Shown here piece by piece: positions 17,649 to 25,426 of a stretch of 39,734 bases of DNA (position 1 is its first letter; each line of letters starts with the position of its first letter). Under the pieces are notes generated by a model. It was not told the DNA's origin and made no database searches. It saw only the letters and a program-made list of their open reading frames with translations. The position numbers were made by a program, and so were the translations under genes. This DNA comes from Verrucomicrobiota bacterium (lineage in GTDB: Bacteria; Verrucomicrobiota; Verrucomicrobiia; Opitutales; Opitutaceae). The stretch covers positions 1-39,734 of the forward strand of contig JAEWIY010000224.1 of assembly GCA_023386835.1 (NCBI GenBank). The letters run 5' to 3'.

Positions 17649-17695
17649 AAAAGCCGGGGCCCCCGGCGCGGGCCGGACCCGCACCGTGCCCCGGC
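17649..17695 (-). terminator. GC-rich hairpin with TTTT after the TonB receptor gene
   Basis: On the minus strand the arms GCCGGGGC (17695-17688) and GCCCCGGC (17660-17653) form an 8-bp stem. A smaller internal hairpin (GCGGG/CCCGC) lies between them, and TTTT (17652-17649) follows at once. It begins 10 bp after the receptor stop codon. The short T-run suggests partial termination, which would give much receptor mRNA and less of the six downstream genes. An mRNA-stabilising role is an alternative. Confidence 0.6.
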
Positions 17696-17704
17696 GGGAT
17701 CAGA

Positions 17705-20700
17705 CTAGAAATCGAACGTCGTCGAGAGGATGAATTGACGCGGATCGATGATGCGGAAGGCGTACGGCTGACCATCGGGATTCGCCGCGACCGCCTGCAG
17801 GCGCCCATCTTCGAACACGTCGCGGACGTTGAGCTGAATCCGACCGCGCAGCTTGTCGTCGAACAGGCGGAAGCGGTAGGCGACGTTCAGGTCGAGGTGC
17901 GTGCGCGCCTTGTCCCAAATCGGACGCTCGGGATCGAGTTCGAGGATCATGCCGTCCTCCGGCGGGCGGCCGTAGAAGCCGATCGCGGCCTTGTCCTGCC
18001 AGCGCACCGCGCCACCAAAACTCCAGTTGGTCAGAGGACCCGACGTGAACTCGTAGTTGCTGAGCAACGACCAGCGCCATTCACGCACCTGCGAGCGCGG
18101 CTTGCCGGCATTGGCCACCTCGAAGAGGTACGGCGCACGGATATCGGCGAGGTAACGCAGGCGGGCCGCGCCGTTGCTGGCATCCCACCAGCGGTTGCCT
18201 TCGTCGTCGGTGACCGTGGTCCAGACCGGCAGACGCTCTTCCAGGTAACGGGTGATGGTATCGCCGATGTTGGAGTCGATCGCCTTCTGCTGCGCGGCGG
18301 TGAACTTGATCCGCCAGTTGCGCGACGGGTTGTAGATCGCCTCGAACTCGTACCCCTTCGACGTCAGGTCGACCGGCTCGCCGACCGCACCGGTGACGGC
18401 AGTCTGCGCGAGCATGACCGGATCGAGCTGCATCAGCTCGGCGGCGGCGTTGAACACCTGCTCGGCCGTGGGCGTGATGCCCTGCTGCTGGAACCGGCCG
18501 CGGACGACGTTCTCCGCCCACGGCAGGAACGATTCCGCATAGGGCTGCCGGGCGCCCTCGAGCCGGTGAACACGCGAGCCGACCGTACCGATCTGTCCGC
18601 GCCGCGAGTTCATCTCGAGCACCTCGTAGCGGTTGACCTTGAGGACGAAGCGACCGTCCAGGAGCGACAGCGAGAAACCGTAGTCCTCACCCTCGCTGGT
18701 CGGGTTCTTCATCAGCTCGCCGAAGATGTTGTACTGGATCGGCTGCGGATTGAAGCTGTCCGCGCGGTTGTAGAAGAGGCTCAACCACGGCGTGGGCTTC
18801 ACGACGATGCCATAGGTGGTGGTGTCACCCTCCTCACTGACCCAATCGTCATCAAACACCTGCAACGGGTCATAGGTGATGCGGCCGGTGGCCGGGTCGA
18901 CCGCGACCGGATCCGAGCTGCGGATCCGCTGCTCGTCGTTGCGCAGGCCGATCGTCGTCACCACCCGGTCGTCAAGGAAGAAGCCCTGGTAGGTGAGGTT
19001 GAGCGAATCGATGCGGCGCACATCCGTATCCGTTCCGTCGATCGGCTCCTCGCCGAGGGTGGCGCTCTCCGTCACCCAGGTGTTCGTCTGGGCGTTGAAC
19101 CAATTGAACGGATACGTGCCGCTCAGGTTGCTGATCGTGGTCGGGGCGTAATCAACGTTGGCGCCCTGGCTGTCGCCGAGATAGTACTGGAAGATTGTCT
19201 GCGTGGAGTTGAGCCGGTTGACCGGGCTGATCCACGAGTGGTCCGACACGACGAAGTCACGGTGGCGGTAGTTGGTGGACGAGGTCTCGCGGCGTTCGCC
19301 GTGCAAGTTGAGCCGCTGCTGACCGAACAGATTGCGTCCTTCCGAGCGGCGGTCCGGCGTCAGCTGATACACGACGTCAAAGCTGGCGGTTTCATCGTCC
19401 TCCACGTCCCGCACCGTGATCGGCCACGCACCGGCGACGTACGGACGCCGGAAGTTCGGGTTGGCCGAACCGTCGAGCAGCTTCTCGTTCACATCGATGA
19501 AGATCATGGTGTCGTTGCTCGAAACCATGCTGCGGTTGTAGCGCTCGTAGTTCTGCTGGAACCACCCCACTCGCGCGCCGAGCAGATGGCGCGGCGTGTC
19601 GATCATGAACTGCTCGAACTCGAGGATGATCGTGTCGGCCTCAGCCTCGACCAGGTTGGGGGCGACGTAGTTGATCGACGACCAGTCGTACACCGACTTG
19701 TCCGTTACGCCCTTCTCGAAAAACAGCGGAAACTCGGTTTCGCGGGTACGACCGAGGATCGTGCCGCTCTGCAGCATGCGCAGGTCCTGGTTCCAGCGCA
19801 GCGGGGTGGGATCGCCCGCCAGGTTGCCCGTGCGGTTGACGCCCCAGTAGGTGATCGAGCCGTCTCGATCGATCATCAGCGGCGTGCGCCGGTAGAAATC
19901 GTTGCCCACCGCCCGCAGGCCGTCCGGCAGGATGCCGTCATCGCGCTGACGAAACGGGCCGCTCGTGCTCCCGTCGCTGAACCGCACCCTCATCGTGGTC
20001 GGATCCCACGTCGGCTCGCCGCTCGCCTTCCAGTCGGTGATCGACTCGCGCGGCGTGATCGAGTTCGGGCGTTGCGCGTCATTGCGGTAGTTTTCCGCGG
20101 TGGCACGGAACATCGTCCGGCGAAACGGCCGGACCACCACCGAACCGTGCACGCGACGGATCTCCTCACGCGACGGTTCCAGTTCGAAGCCCTTGTCCTC
20201 GTGCAGGGCCGCCACGCGCACACCAAGCTTCTCGTCGATCAGCGGCCGGTTGAAATCGAAGCTGGCGCGGTGCCCGCCGAAGCTGTCGGCCCGCAGCGTG
20301 ATGCTCGAAATCGAGCGATTCGCGTGCGCGGTCGCCGGGACGATGTTCACCGTGCCCGAGCCCGTGCCGAGACCAAAGATGTTGGAGTTCGGGCCGCGTG
20401 AGATTTCGACCGCCTCCATGTTGTACAGGTCGAACGGCACGCTCGGATTCGCGGGGAAGTTCGCGATCGCGATGTTGGCGGAACCGAGGCCACGCACACG
20501 GTTGGCCGTGTACGGATCGTTCTGCACATTATCAACGACGCCGCCATCGCGATTGGCCGTGAAGGACGTGTAGTTGCCCGTTCCCTCGGTGCTGGCCTCG
20601 TAGAGGAACACATCGTTGATACCGGTCGACGCGGTGTCGAGCATCTGCTGCCGCGTTACGACGGTGATCGACGGCGCGATGTCCTCGAGACGAGTGTTGA

Positions 20701-20896
20701 GTCGCGTGCCGGAGAGCGCGGTCGAGGCAAGGTAACCGCGATTGTCGGTACGCACTTCGAACGGCGACAGTTGGATCACGTCATCGGTGCCTTCGGAATC
20801 CGCCGCGTCCGACTGCGCAACGGCACTCGCGGCACCGGCTAGGCCGAGAAGCAGGCACCCGAAGCGTGCCTGTGGGTTGGGGAAACGGAACTTCAT
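17705..20896 (-). CDS. TonB-dependent outer-membrane receptor
   Basis: A 1063-residue receptor with a signal peptide (MKFRFPNPQARFGCLLLGLAGAASAVAQ). It has the N-terminal stretch VIQLSPFEVRTDNRGYLAST and the plug segment with GTRLNTRLEDIAPSITVVTRQ that I associate with Opitutaceae-type receptors. The rest is a beta-barrel of aromatic/charged strands ending in ILSTTFDF, a C-terminal Phe as expected for BAM insertion. There is no carboxypeptidase-like N-terminal domain, and no SusD-type lipoprotein gene nearby. The frame extends to 20971, but MKFRF gives the proper signal. Expected role: energised import of oligosaccharides from the target polysaccharide. Its promoter region carries operator site B, with a 5' UTR of about 60 nt. 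Confidence 0.94.
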   Translation of the reverse strand: MKFRFPNPQARFGCLLLGLAGAASAVAQSDAADSEGTDDVIQLSPFEVRTDNRGYLASTALSGTRLNTRLEDIAPSITVVTRQQMLDTASTGINDVFLYEASTEGTGNYTSFTANRDGGVVDNVQNDPYTANRVRGLGSANIAIANFPANPSVPFDLYNMEAVEISRGPNSNIFGLGTGSGTVNIVPATAHANRSISSITLRADSFGGHRASFDFNRPLIDEKLGVRVAALHEDKGFELEPSREEIRRVHGSVVVRPFRRTMFRATAENYRNDAQRPNSITPRESITDWKASGEPTWDPTTMRVRFSDGSTSGPFRQRDDGILPDGLRAVGNDFYRRTPLMIDRDGSITYWGVNRTGNLAGDPTPLRWNQDLRMLQSGTILGRTRETEFPLFFEKGVTDKSVYDWSSINYVAPNLVEAEADTIILEFEQFMIDTPRHLLGARVGWFQQNYERYNRSMVSSNDTMIFIDVNEKLLDGSANPNFRRPYVAGAWPITVRDVEDDETASFDVVYQLTPDRRSEGRNLFGQQRLNLHGERRETSSTNYRHRDFVVSDHSWISPVNRLNSTQTIFQYYLGDSQGANVDYAPTTISNLSGTYPFNWFNAQTNTWVTESATLGEEPIDGTDTDVRRIDSLNLTYQGFFLDDRVVTTIGLRNDEQRIRSSDPVAVDPATGRITYDPLQVFDDDWVSEEGDTTTYGIVVKPTPWLSLFYNRADSFNPQPIQYNIFGELMKNPTSEGEDYGFSLSLLDGRFVLKVNRYEVLEMNSRRGQIGTVGSRVHRLEGARQPYAESFLPWAENVVRGRFQQQGITPTAEQVFNAAAELMQLDPVMLAQTAVTGAVGEPVDLTSKGYEFEAIYNPSRNWRIKFTAAQQKAIDSNIGDTITRYLEERLPVWTTVTDDEGNRWWDASNGAARLRYLADIRAPYLFEVANAGKPRSQVREWRWSLLSNYEFTSGPLTNWSFGGAVRWQDKAAIGFYGRPPEDGMILELDPERPIWDKARTHLDLNVAYRFRLFDDKLRGRIQLNVRDVFEDGRLQAVAANPDGQPYAFRIIDPRQFILSTTFDF

Positions 20897-20962
20897 GGGG
20901 TGTTGGGTTGGGGACTGCACGAGCCCGACCGCGACGGCTGACCGGGGCGGGTGGCCGCGCAA

Positions 20963-21027
20963 ACCATACATCTTCGCACCGCCTCACGGTAGAGTCAGGC
21001 CAGCCAAAAAATATGCAAAATCGCTCA
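20963..21027 (-). promoter_or_regulatory. Predicted activator-dependent promoter with operator site B (TonB receptor)
   Basis: The plus-strand core TATGCAAAATCGCTCA is at 21012-21027, within a 27-bp element 21001-21027 that begins CAGCC. It matches site D at 22 of 27 positions. The -10-like hexamer TATGGT is at 20968-20963, preceded directly by TG, 33 bp from the element, the same offset as at sites C and D. The expected -35 position reads TACCGT, which is poor. The predicted transcript starts near 20956. The rest of 20897-21136 holds only this site and the hairpin listed separately. Confidence 0.65.
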
Positions 21028-21066
21028 CCGAGGGGCGGTTGTTTTTTCGCGCCCAGAAACGACGAA

Positions 21067-21104
21067 CAAAATACGCGGCACCACCGCACATCGGTGCGGT
21101 CCGC
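21067..21104 (-). terminator. Hairpin after the fourth sulfatase gene
   Basis: Minus strand: ACCGCAC (21100-21094 side) and GTGCGGT (21089-21083 side) form a 7-bp stem with loop CGAT. An outer GCGG/CCGC pair (21104-21101 with 21078-21075) adds to it across a small bulge, and then comes GTATTTTG. It begins about 30 bp after the sulfatase stop and precedes operator site B. It probably ends the mannosidase/toroid/sulfatase transcript and insulates the receptor promoter. Confidence 0.55.
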
Positions 21105-21136
21105 TGTATCCACGCTGCTGATGCCAAACGTGGGCG

Positions 21137-22774
21137 TTAACGCCTCACGTCTGCCAGCGGCTGCACCCCCACCGCTTCCGCCCACTCGCTCCAGAGAGCC
21201 ACCAGTGAGGCGAGCCGTTCGGGCTCAGTGGCCGCACGGTCGCTCATCTCCGTCGGATCAGCCTCGAGGTCGTACAACTCCCACGATGCGTCCAAGTCAT
21301 CGGTGCGCACGATTTTCCAGTTTCCCTGGCGCACCGCTTGGTGGCCGTATTGCTCCCAGGCGAGAGTGATGGGCCGCGACGAACGGGCGCCACGCCATTG
21401 CGCCAGCTGGCTGCGGCCATCCCAAACCTTCCGCAGGCCCCCAGCGTCGTGCGCCTTCGAATACGTTGCCGACGCGGTTTCCAGGATCGTCGACGCGAGA
21501 TCGAGCAGCGACATGGGCTCGTGACTGATGCTGCCGACGGGCACACGCAGCCCGGCCGGCCAATGCACGATCGTGGGCGAACGCACACCACCCTCGTACA
21601 GGCGTGACTTGTAGCCGCGGAAAGGCGTGTTCGACAGATGCGCCCAGCCCATGCCGTAGCTGGAGCCGCCGGCCGGCGCCCGGGCACTGCCCAAGCCGAA
21701 CGCCTCGGGTTGGTTGACCACTTCAAAAATCCCGCCGCCGACGTCGGTGTTCGGTTCCGCCGACGCACCGTTGTCGGAGACAAAAATGATCAACGTGTTC
21801 TCCAGTCGTCCCAGCTCGCGTAGCGTGGCGACGACCCGGCCAACCGCGAGATCCAGCCGGTAAACCTGGGCGGCATACACCGCCATGCGATAATCGAGCT
21901 CCTCCTGCTCCCGCGGGCTCAGGCTGTCCCACGCCCGCACGCCCTCAGGTCGCGGAGGCAATTGCGTGTGCGCCGGAATGACACCCAGCTCCCGTTGCCG
22001 CGCGAAGCGTTCCTCACGCAAACGGTCCCAGCCGCGGCGATACTGCCCGACAAACCGCGCCACATCCTCCTTCGGCGCGTGCAAGGGCCAGTGCGGCGCC
22101 GTAAAGGCCAGCAAGGCAAACCAACGCTCCGCCGGGGAGCGCTCGCGGAGGTAGCCAATCAGCTCATCCGCGATCGCGTCCGTTGCATAAAACCCGCTCT
22201 CGTCCGGCGGGGGCGGTTGCTCGACGTCTTGGCGAAGAAAAGGCCGGGGCGGCATCGGACGATGGTAGCTGCTGGAGCCATACAAGAGCCCGTAGAACCA
22301 ATCGAACCCGCGGGCGAGCGGCCGGCGCTCCGGAGCGTGTGCCCCGAGGTGCCACTTCCCGGCCAGCGCCGTGTGTACGCCTTCTTCGCGCAACCGCTCC
22401 GACAACGTGGGAGCTTCGGGAGCCAGGTACCGCCGATACGCGGGCGCCGCGTCCGCCGGGGCGGAGGTTAAAGGATCTTCGGCCAGCATCCCCATGCCCA
22501 CCTCATGCGGATAGCGTCCGGTCAACAGGGCCGCCCGACTGGGTGAACAGCGCGCAAAACTGTAGGATTGGGCGAGACGCAGCCCGTTGGCGGCCAGTTC
22601 GTCCAGATGCGGTGTGGGTATCTCACCGCCGAAACACCCCAGGTCGGAAAAACCGAGGTCATCCGCGACGATCAGAAGCACGTCCGGAGAAGACGCCGCG
22701 CCCGCTCCGGTCGCGAGCAGCGCACAAGCGCCCAACTGCCGGATCCGGGAGAGCCAACGAGACCGCCGCTGCAT
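21137..22774 (-). CDS. S1-family sulfatase (CSPSR), arylsulfatase type, secreted
   Basis: A 545-residue sulfatase with signal peptide MQRRSRWLSRIRQLGACALLATGAGA. Metal site IVADDLGFSDLGCFGGEIPTP (ADD 37-39, split here only for description), formylglycine motif R-C-S-P-S-R with Cys76, then LLTGRYPHEVGMG, GKWHLG and FVSDNGAS. It resembles larger AtsA-like arylsulfatases. The start is MQRRSR at 22774, 7 bp after the upstream stop; the longer frame to 22831 is inside the previous gene. It ends the group headed by the mannosidase and toroid genes, with a hairpin behind it. Expected to remove sulfate in the periplasm or outside; the substrate is unknown. Confidence 0.93.
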   Translation of the reverse strand: MQRRSRWLSRIRQLGACALLATGAGAASSPDVLLIVADDLGFSDLGCFGGEIPTPHLDELAANGLRLAQSYSFARCSPSRAALLTGRYPHEVGMGMLAEDPLTSAPADAAPAYRRYLAPEAPTLSERLREEGVHTALAGKWHLGAHAPERRPLARGFDWFYGLLYGSSSYHRPMPPRPFLRQDVEQPPPPDESGFYATDAIADELIGYLRERSPAERWFALLAFTAPHWPLHAPKEDVARFVGQYRRGWDRLREERFARQRELGVIPAHTQLPPRPEGVRAWDSLSPREQEELDYRMAVYAAQVYRLDLAVGRVVATLRELGRLENTLIIFVSDNGASAEPNTDVGGGIFEVVNQPEAFGLGSARAPAGGSSYGMGWAHLSNTPFRGYKSRLYEGGVRSPTIVHWPAGLRVPVGSISHEPMSLLDLASTILETASATYSKAHDAGGLRKVWDGRSQLAQWRGARSSRPITLAWEQYGHQAVRQGNWKIVRTDDLDASWELYDLEADPTEMSDRAATEPERLASLVALWSEWAEAVGVQPLADVRR

Positions 22775-22781
22775 GCCCGAT

Positions 22782-23798
22782 CTAGTCAGCGCTGTTCCCG
22801 CGCGCGCGACGCGCCGCGATGCGTTGTGCAATCGGAACGAGTTCCGGCCGGTCGTACATCACGGCATGGTAACACAGGGCGACCGCCACCTCGCGTGTAT
22901 TCACACCTTTCGCACCACCCTCGCGGGAACGTTCCTGGCCCAGCCCCGTGCGGGTATTGCCGTCCACACGAATGCTCCCGTCCGGTTGGATCCGCGTCAG
23001 TTGCCAGGCCATTGCCTGCCGCATCGCCGGTTCGATCCGTTCATCCGGCAGGTGCAACGCGAGCGCCTGCGCCATCAGTAGCGAGACTGCGTTGTAGCTC
23101 GAATCACGTCCGCCCGCCTCGATGAACACACCCTCGTCGTCGCGCCGTTGCAGGGCCAGGCCCACGAGTTCCCGCGCGGCCTGCTTCATCTTTTCATCGT
23201 CCAGCAGCACGCCGCACAGCCCAAGGCCCTTCGCCGCGATCAAAAGTCGGTTGGCCGTGTGCCCAACTTTGGCGACAATGCCGTCGTACCCGGAGAGAAC
23301 AAACCCGGCGGCCCGGCGGATCCGTGGTTTCAAGTCATCGATCCGTTGCCGGAACTCGGGTGCGTAGGGCGACTGTTCGAGCACCAGCAGCGCCTGGGCG
23401 AGCGCCTGCAGGTAAAAGTAGGTCGTTTCGACCTGGGCATCAAAATCTAGCGGCGGCCGGCCCGGTCGCGCCCGGACCAGGAAACCACCATCGTCGCGCT
23501 GCCGCGCGAACGCCGCCTCGATGGACGTCCAGGCTTTCTCCATCCGCGCCCGATCGCCCGCCAGGGCACCGCCCAACAGGTGCCGGCATCCAGCGCGCTG
23601 ATACCCGAGCTGGTACCACTCCCCCTGCTGCCGATGGAAACCCACGAACCCGTTTTCATCGGGTTCGCCTTCAAGCAATGAGGGCAACAGCCCTTCCGGC
23701 AGCGACTGCAGTAGTTGGTATTCGTTGGCCGGATGCGCCGCTTGGGCCGCCACCGCGACGGAACCCACGAACCACAGAAGGAAGGCGAAACGGATCAT
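22782..23798 (-). CDS. Secreted alpha-toroid protein, unknown function
   Basis: A 338-residue protein with a clean signal peptide (MIRFAFLLWFVGSVAVAAQA-AHP). The body is helical with regularly spaced pairs such as VETTYFYLQALAQALLVLEQ and AGGRDSSYNAVSLLMAQALALHLP, and with QRDDGGFL, the pattern of alpha/alpha toroids seen in polysaccharide lyases and unsaturated-glycan hydrolases. No family with a known reaction was recognised. The start overlaps the previous gene's stop (ATGA), so the two toroid proteins are probably made together. Involvement in the same glycan pathway is inference from position. Confidence 0.75.
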   Translation of the reverse strand: MIRFAFLLWFVGSVAVAAQAAHPANEYQLLQSLPEGLLPSLLEGEPDENGFVGFHRQQGEWYQLGYQRAGCRHLLGGALAGDRARMEKAWTSIEAAFARQRDDGGFLVRARPGRPPLDFDAQVETTYFYLQALAQALLVLEQSPYAPEFRQRIDDLKPRIRRAAGFVLSGYDGIVAKVGHTANRLLIAAKGLGLCGVLLDDEKMKQAARELVGLALQRRDDEGVFIEAGGRDSSYNAVSLLMAQALALHLPDERIEPAMRQAMAWQLTRIQPDGSIRVDGNTRTGLGQERSREGGAKGVNTREVAVALCYHAVMYDRPELVPIAQRIAARRARGNSAD

Positions 23799-25369
23799 GA
23801 TTGAGGAGGATTAACCGTCGCTACCGCACGGTCCGCGGTCACGAAATGAAGGTCGAACTGCGTGGCGTCCCGATACTCGATTTCCCACAGGTCGCCAACA
23901 CGACGCGCGTGGAAAGCAACAGCGTCCGTATCCACGCGAATCGTGAGACCGGGCAGCGTCCATTCATGCGCCGTCCAGGCGGAGGCATCCGCATCCGGCG
24001 CGTGGAGACGAAACCGGGCGTGACCAATGCTCTCAATCTTCAGCCGGCTCGGCTCGGCGACCGCGTTGACGCGTGAACATTCGCGCAGCGCCAGCCAGCT
24101 GATCCCGCCATCCGGCCGTCGCCAGTGCGCCGTCGCCGGATAGAACTGGCTGTCCGCATCCGCCACGCCACGGCCCAGCGCGGTGTGTTGGGCGCCAATC
24201 ATGAGGTCCGACCCCAGCCAGGCGGTCGCGATACGATGACCGTCAGCGATCGGCCGCTCCACGCGTCGCTCACCGGAGAAGCGGACCAACTCGGAGTGCA
24301 CCTCGGCCGGGACTTGCGCCCCCAGCAGCACAAAACACGGCGCAAAGAGCAGGTCGCTGCCATGTTTGATTGGCCCTTCCAGCGGCGGCAACGGACTCGC
24401 CTCCGCCGGCACCACCATGCCGATCCACAGTCCCGTCAACGCGAGATGGTCGGTCAAGTCCATGCCATAAGCCCGGTCGTAGGGTCCAGCGAGGTTGCGC
24501 AGCCCGGCATGGTAGAACCGCGCAATGTCGCGCCACAGTTCCGCTTCCATCTCCGCTCCGACTTTCCGCAGCGTCGGTGTGGCACCCGAAGCGCGCAAAA
24601 GCGCCAGGCCGTACAGATCCACGCCGTAATACGTGGGTGAGTTGTACTCTTCAAAGGTGCCAAACGCGGAGAACTCGCGATGAATCTGTCCGACCCACTC
24701 CTCCGCCGCCGCAATCCATTCCGGCCGCTGCAGGCGCTGCCCGGCAAATCCAAGCAGGAAACCGTGCATCACGGCGATATTGGTGTAGTCCGGGCGCAGA
24801 CGACCTTGCGCCAGTTCGCCTTCGAGCGCACGTACGATGGCGGATTCCATTCGCTGCACCATCTCTGCAGGCAGGCGGTCCTCGAACGTGATCAAGGCCT
24901 GGGCGAAGACGCACCCGATGAACTGGCGCCAGTTCGGGTCGTAATCCCGCCACATCTCCGCCCGACCCGGCGGGCGCGGTTCCTCGGCGCGCCGGTAAAA
25001 GGTGCCATCCCACGCCCGCCCTGGCTCCCGTAGTTGCTGGTCAAGTACAGCGGTGAAGGCCCGCAACGCCCGTTCGCGATCCCCCGGCTGATCCCGCCAA
25101 AGCAGGCCGAGCGCGTACCAGGACGTGGGACGAACACCGTGGCCCCGATTCGGGCGGTCAGCCGGAGCCGTCCACAACAGGCCCGCCCGCTCATCCCACA
25201 GCGTGTCCGCTCGGGCCAGCGCGACGTGGGCGAGTTGGGCTCCACGATCGGCCTCGCCGCCCGTCGAGCCGAAGAGGCTGGTCGACAGCGCGAGACCAAA
25301 CAGCAGGCACAAAAATGGACGGGCAGAAAAAACGTGGAGGGGTGACACGGGAGACGTGCAAGATAGCAT
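23795..25369 (-). CDS. Secreted alpha/alpha-barrel protein, possible carbohydrate-active enzyme of unknown family
   Basis: About 524 residues with a signal region (VFSARPFLCLLFGLALSTSLFG). Striking conserved-looking motifs are FEEYNSPTYYGVDLYGLALL, in the middle of a helical toroid, and GPYDRAYGMDLTDHLALTGLW. A beta-rich tail follows from about 370. I cannot name the family; a lyase or glycosidase is plausible from fold and neighbours. The start is uncertain: TTG at 25384, ATG at 25369 (used here) or GTG at 25348. The predicted -10 of operator site C overlaps the ATG, which would favour GTG 25348 with an almost leaderless transcript. The stop overlaps the next gene by ATGA. Confidence 0.75.
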   Translation of the reverse strand: MLSCTSPVSPLHVFSARPFLCLLFGLALSTSLFGSTGGEADRGAQLAHVALARADTLWDERAGLLWTAPADRPNRGHGVRPTSWYALGLLWRDQPGDRERALRAFTAVLDQQLREPGRAWDGTFYRRAEEPRPPGRAEMWRDYDPNWRQFIGCVFAQALITFEDRLPAEMVQRMESAIVRALEGELAQGRLRPDYTNIAVMHGFLLGFAGQRLQRPEWIAAAEEWVGQIHREFSAFGTFEEYNSPTYYGVDLYGLALLRASGATPTLRKVGAEMEAELWRDIARFYHAGLRNLAGPYDRAYGMDLTDHLALTGLWIGMVVPAEASPLPPLEGPIKHGSDLLFAPCFVLLGAQVPAEVHSELVRFSGERRVERPIADGHRIATAWLGSDLMIGAQHTALGRGVADADSQFYPATAHWRRPDGGISWLALRECSRVNAVAEPSRLKIESIGHARFRLHAPDADASAWTAHEWTLPGLTIRVDTDAVAFHARRVGDLWEIEYRDATQFDLHFVTADRAVATVNPPQS

Positions 25370-25424
25370 GCAGCGGCAAACCAAGGAAGCGGCCCACCGC
25401 GCAAGAACTGTGCAAAACCGCGCA
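25360..25424 (-). promoter_or_regulatory. Predicted activator-dependent promoter with operator site C (toroid gene)
   Basis: The plus-strand core TGTGCAAAACCGCGCA is at 25409-25424. The octamer ACCGCGCA occurs at 25396-25403 and again at 25417-25424, a direct repeat exactly 21 bp apart. On the minus strand the -10-like TATCTT (25365-25360) is preceded by TGC, as in an extended -10, and lies 33 bp from the 27-bp element 25398-25424. The element fits between the mannosidase stop (25427) and the next gene, so this gap is almost entirely operator. Confidence 0.65.
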
Positions 25425-25426
25425 GC

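Noticed and set aside
17735..20401. 888-codon open frame on the plus strand opposite the TonB receptor
   Set aside because: It is arginine/valine/aspartate-rich with no recognisable domain, as expected from the antisense of a GC-rich gene with strong third-position bias. The receptor on the other strand is unambiguous.
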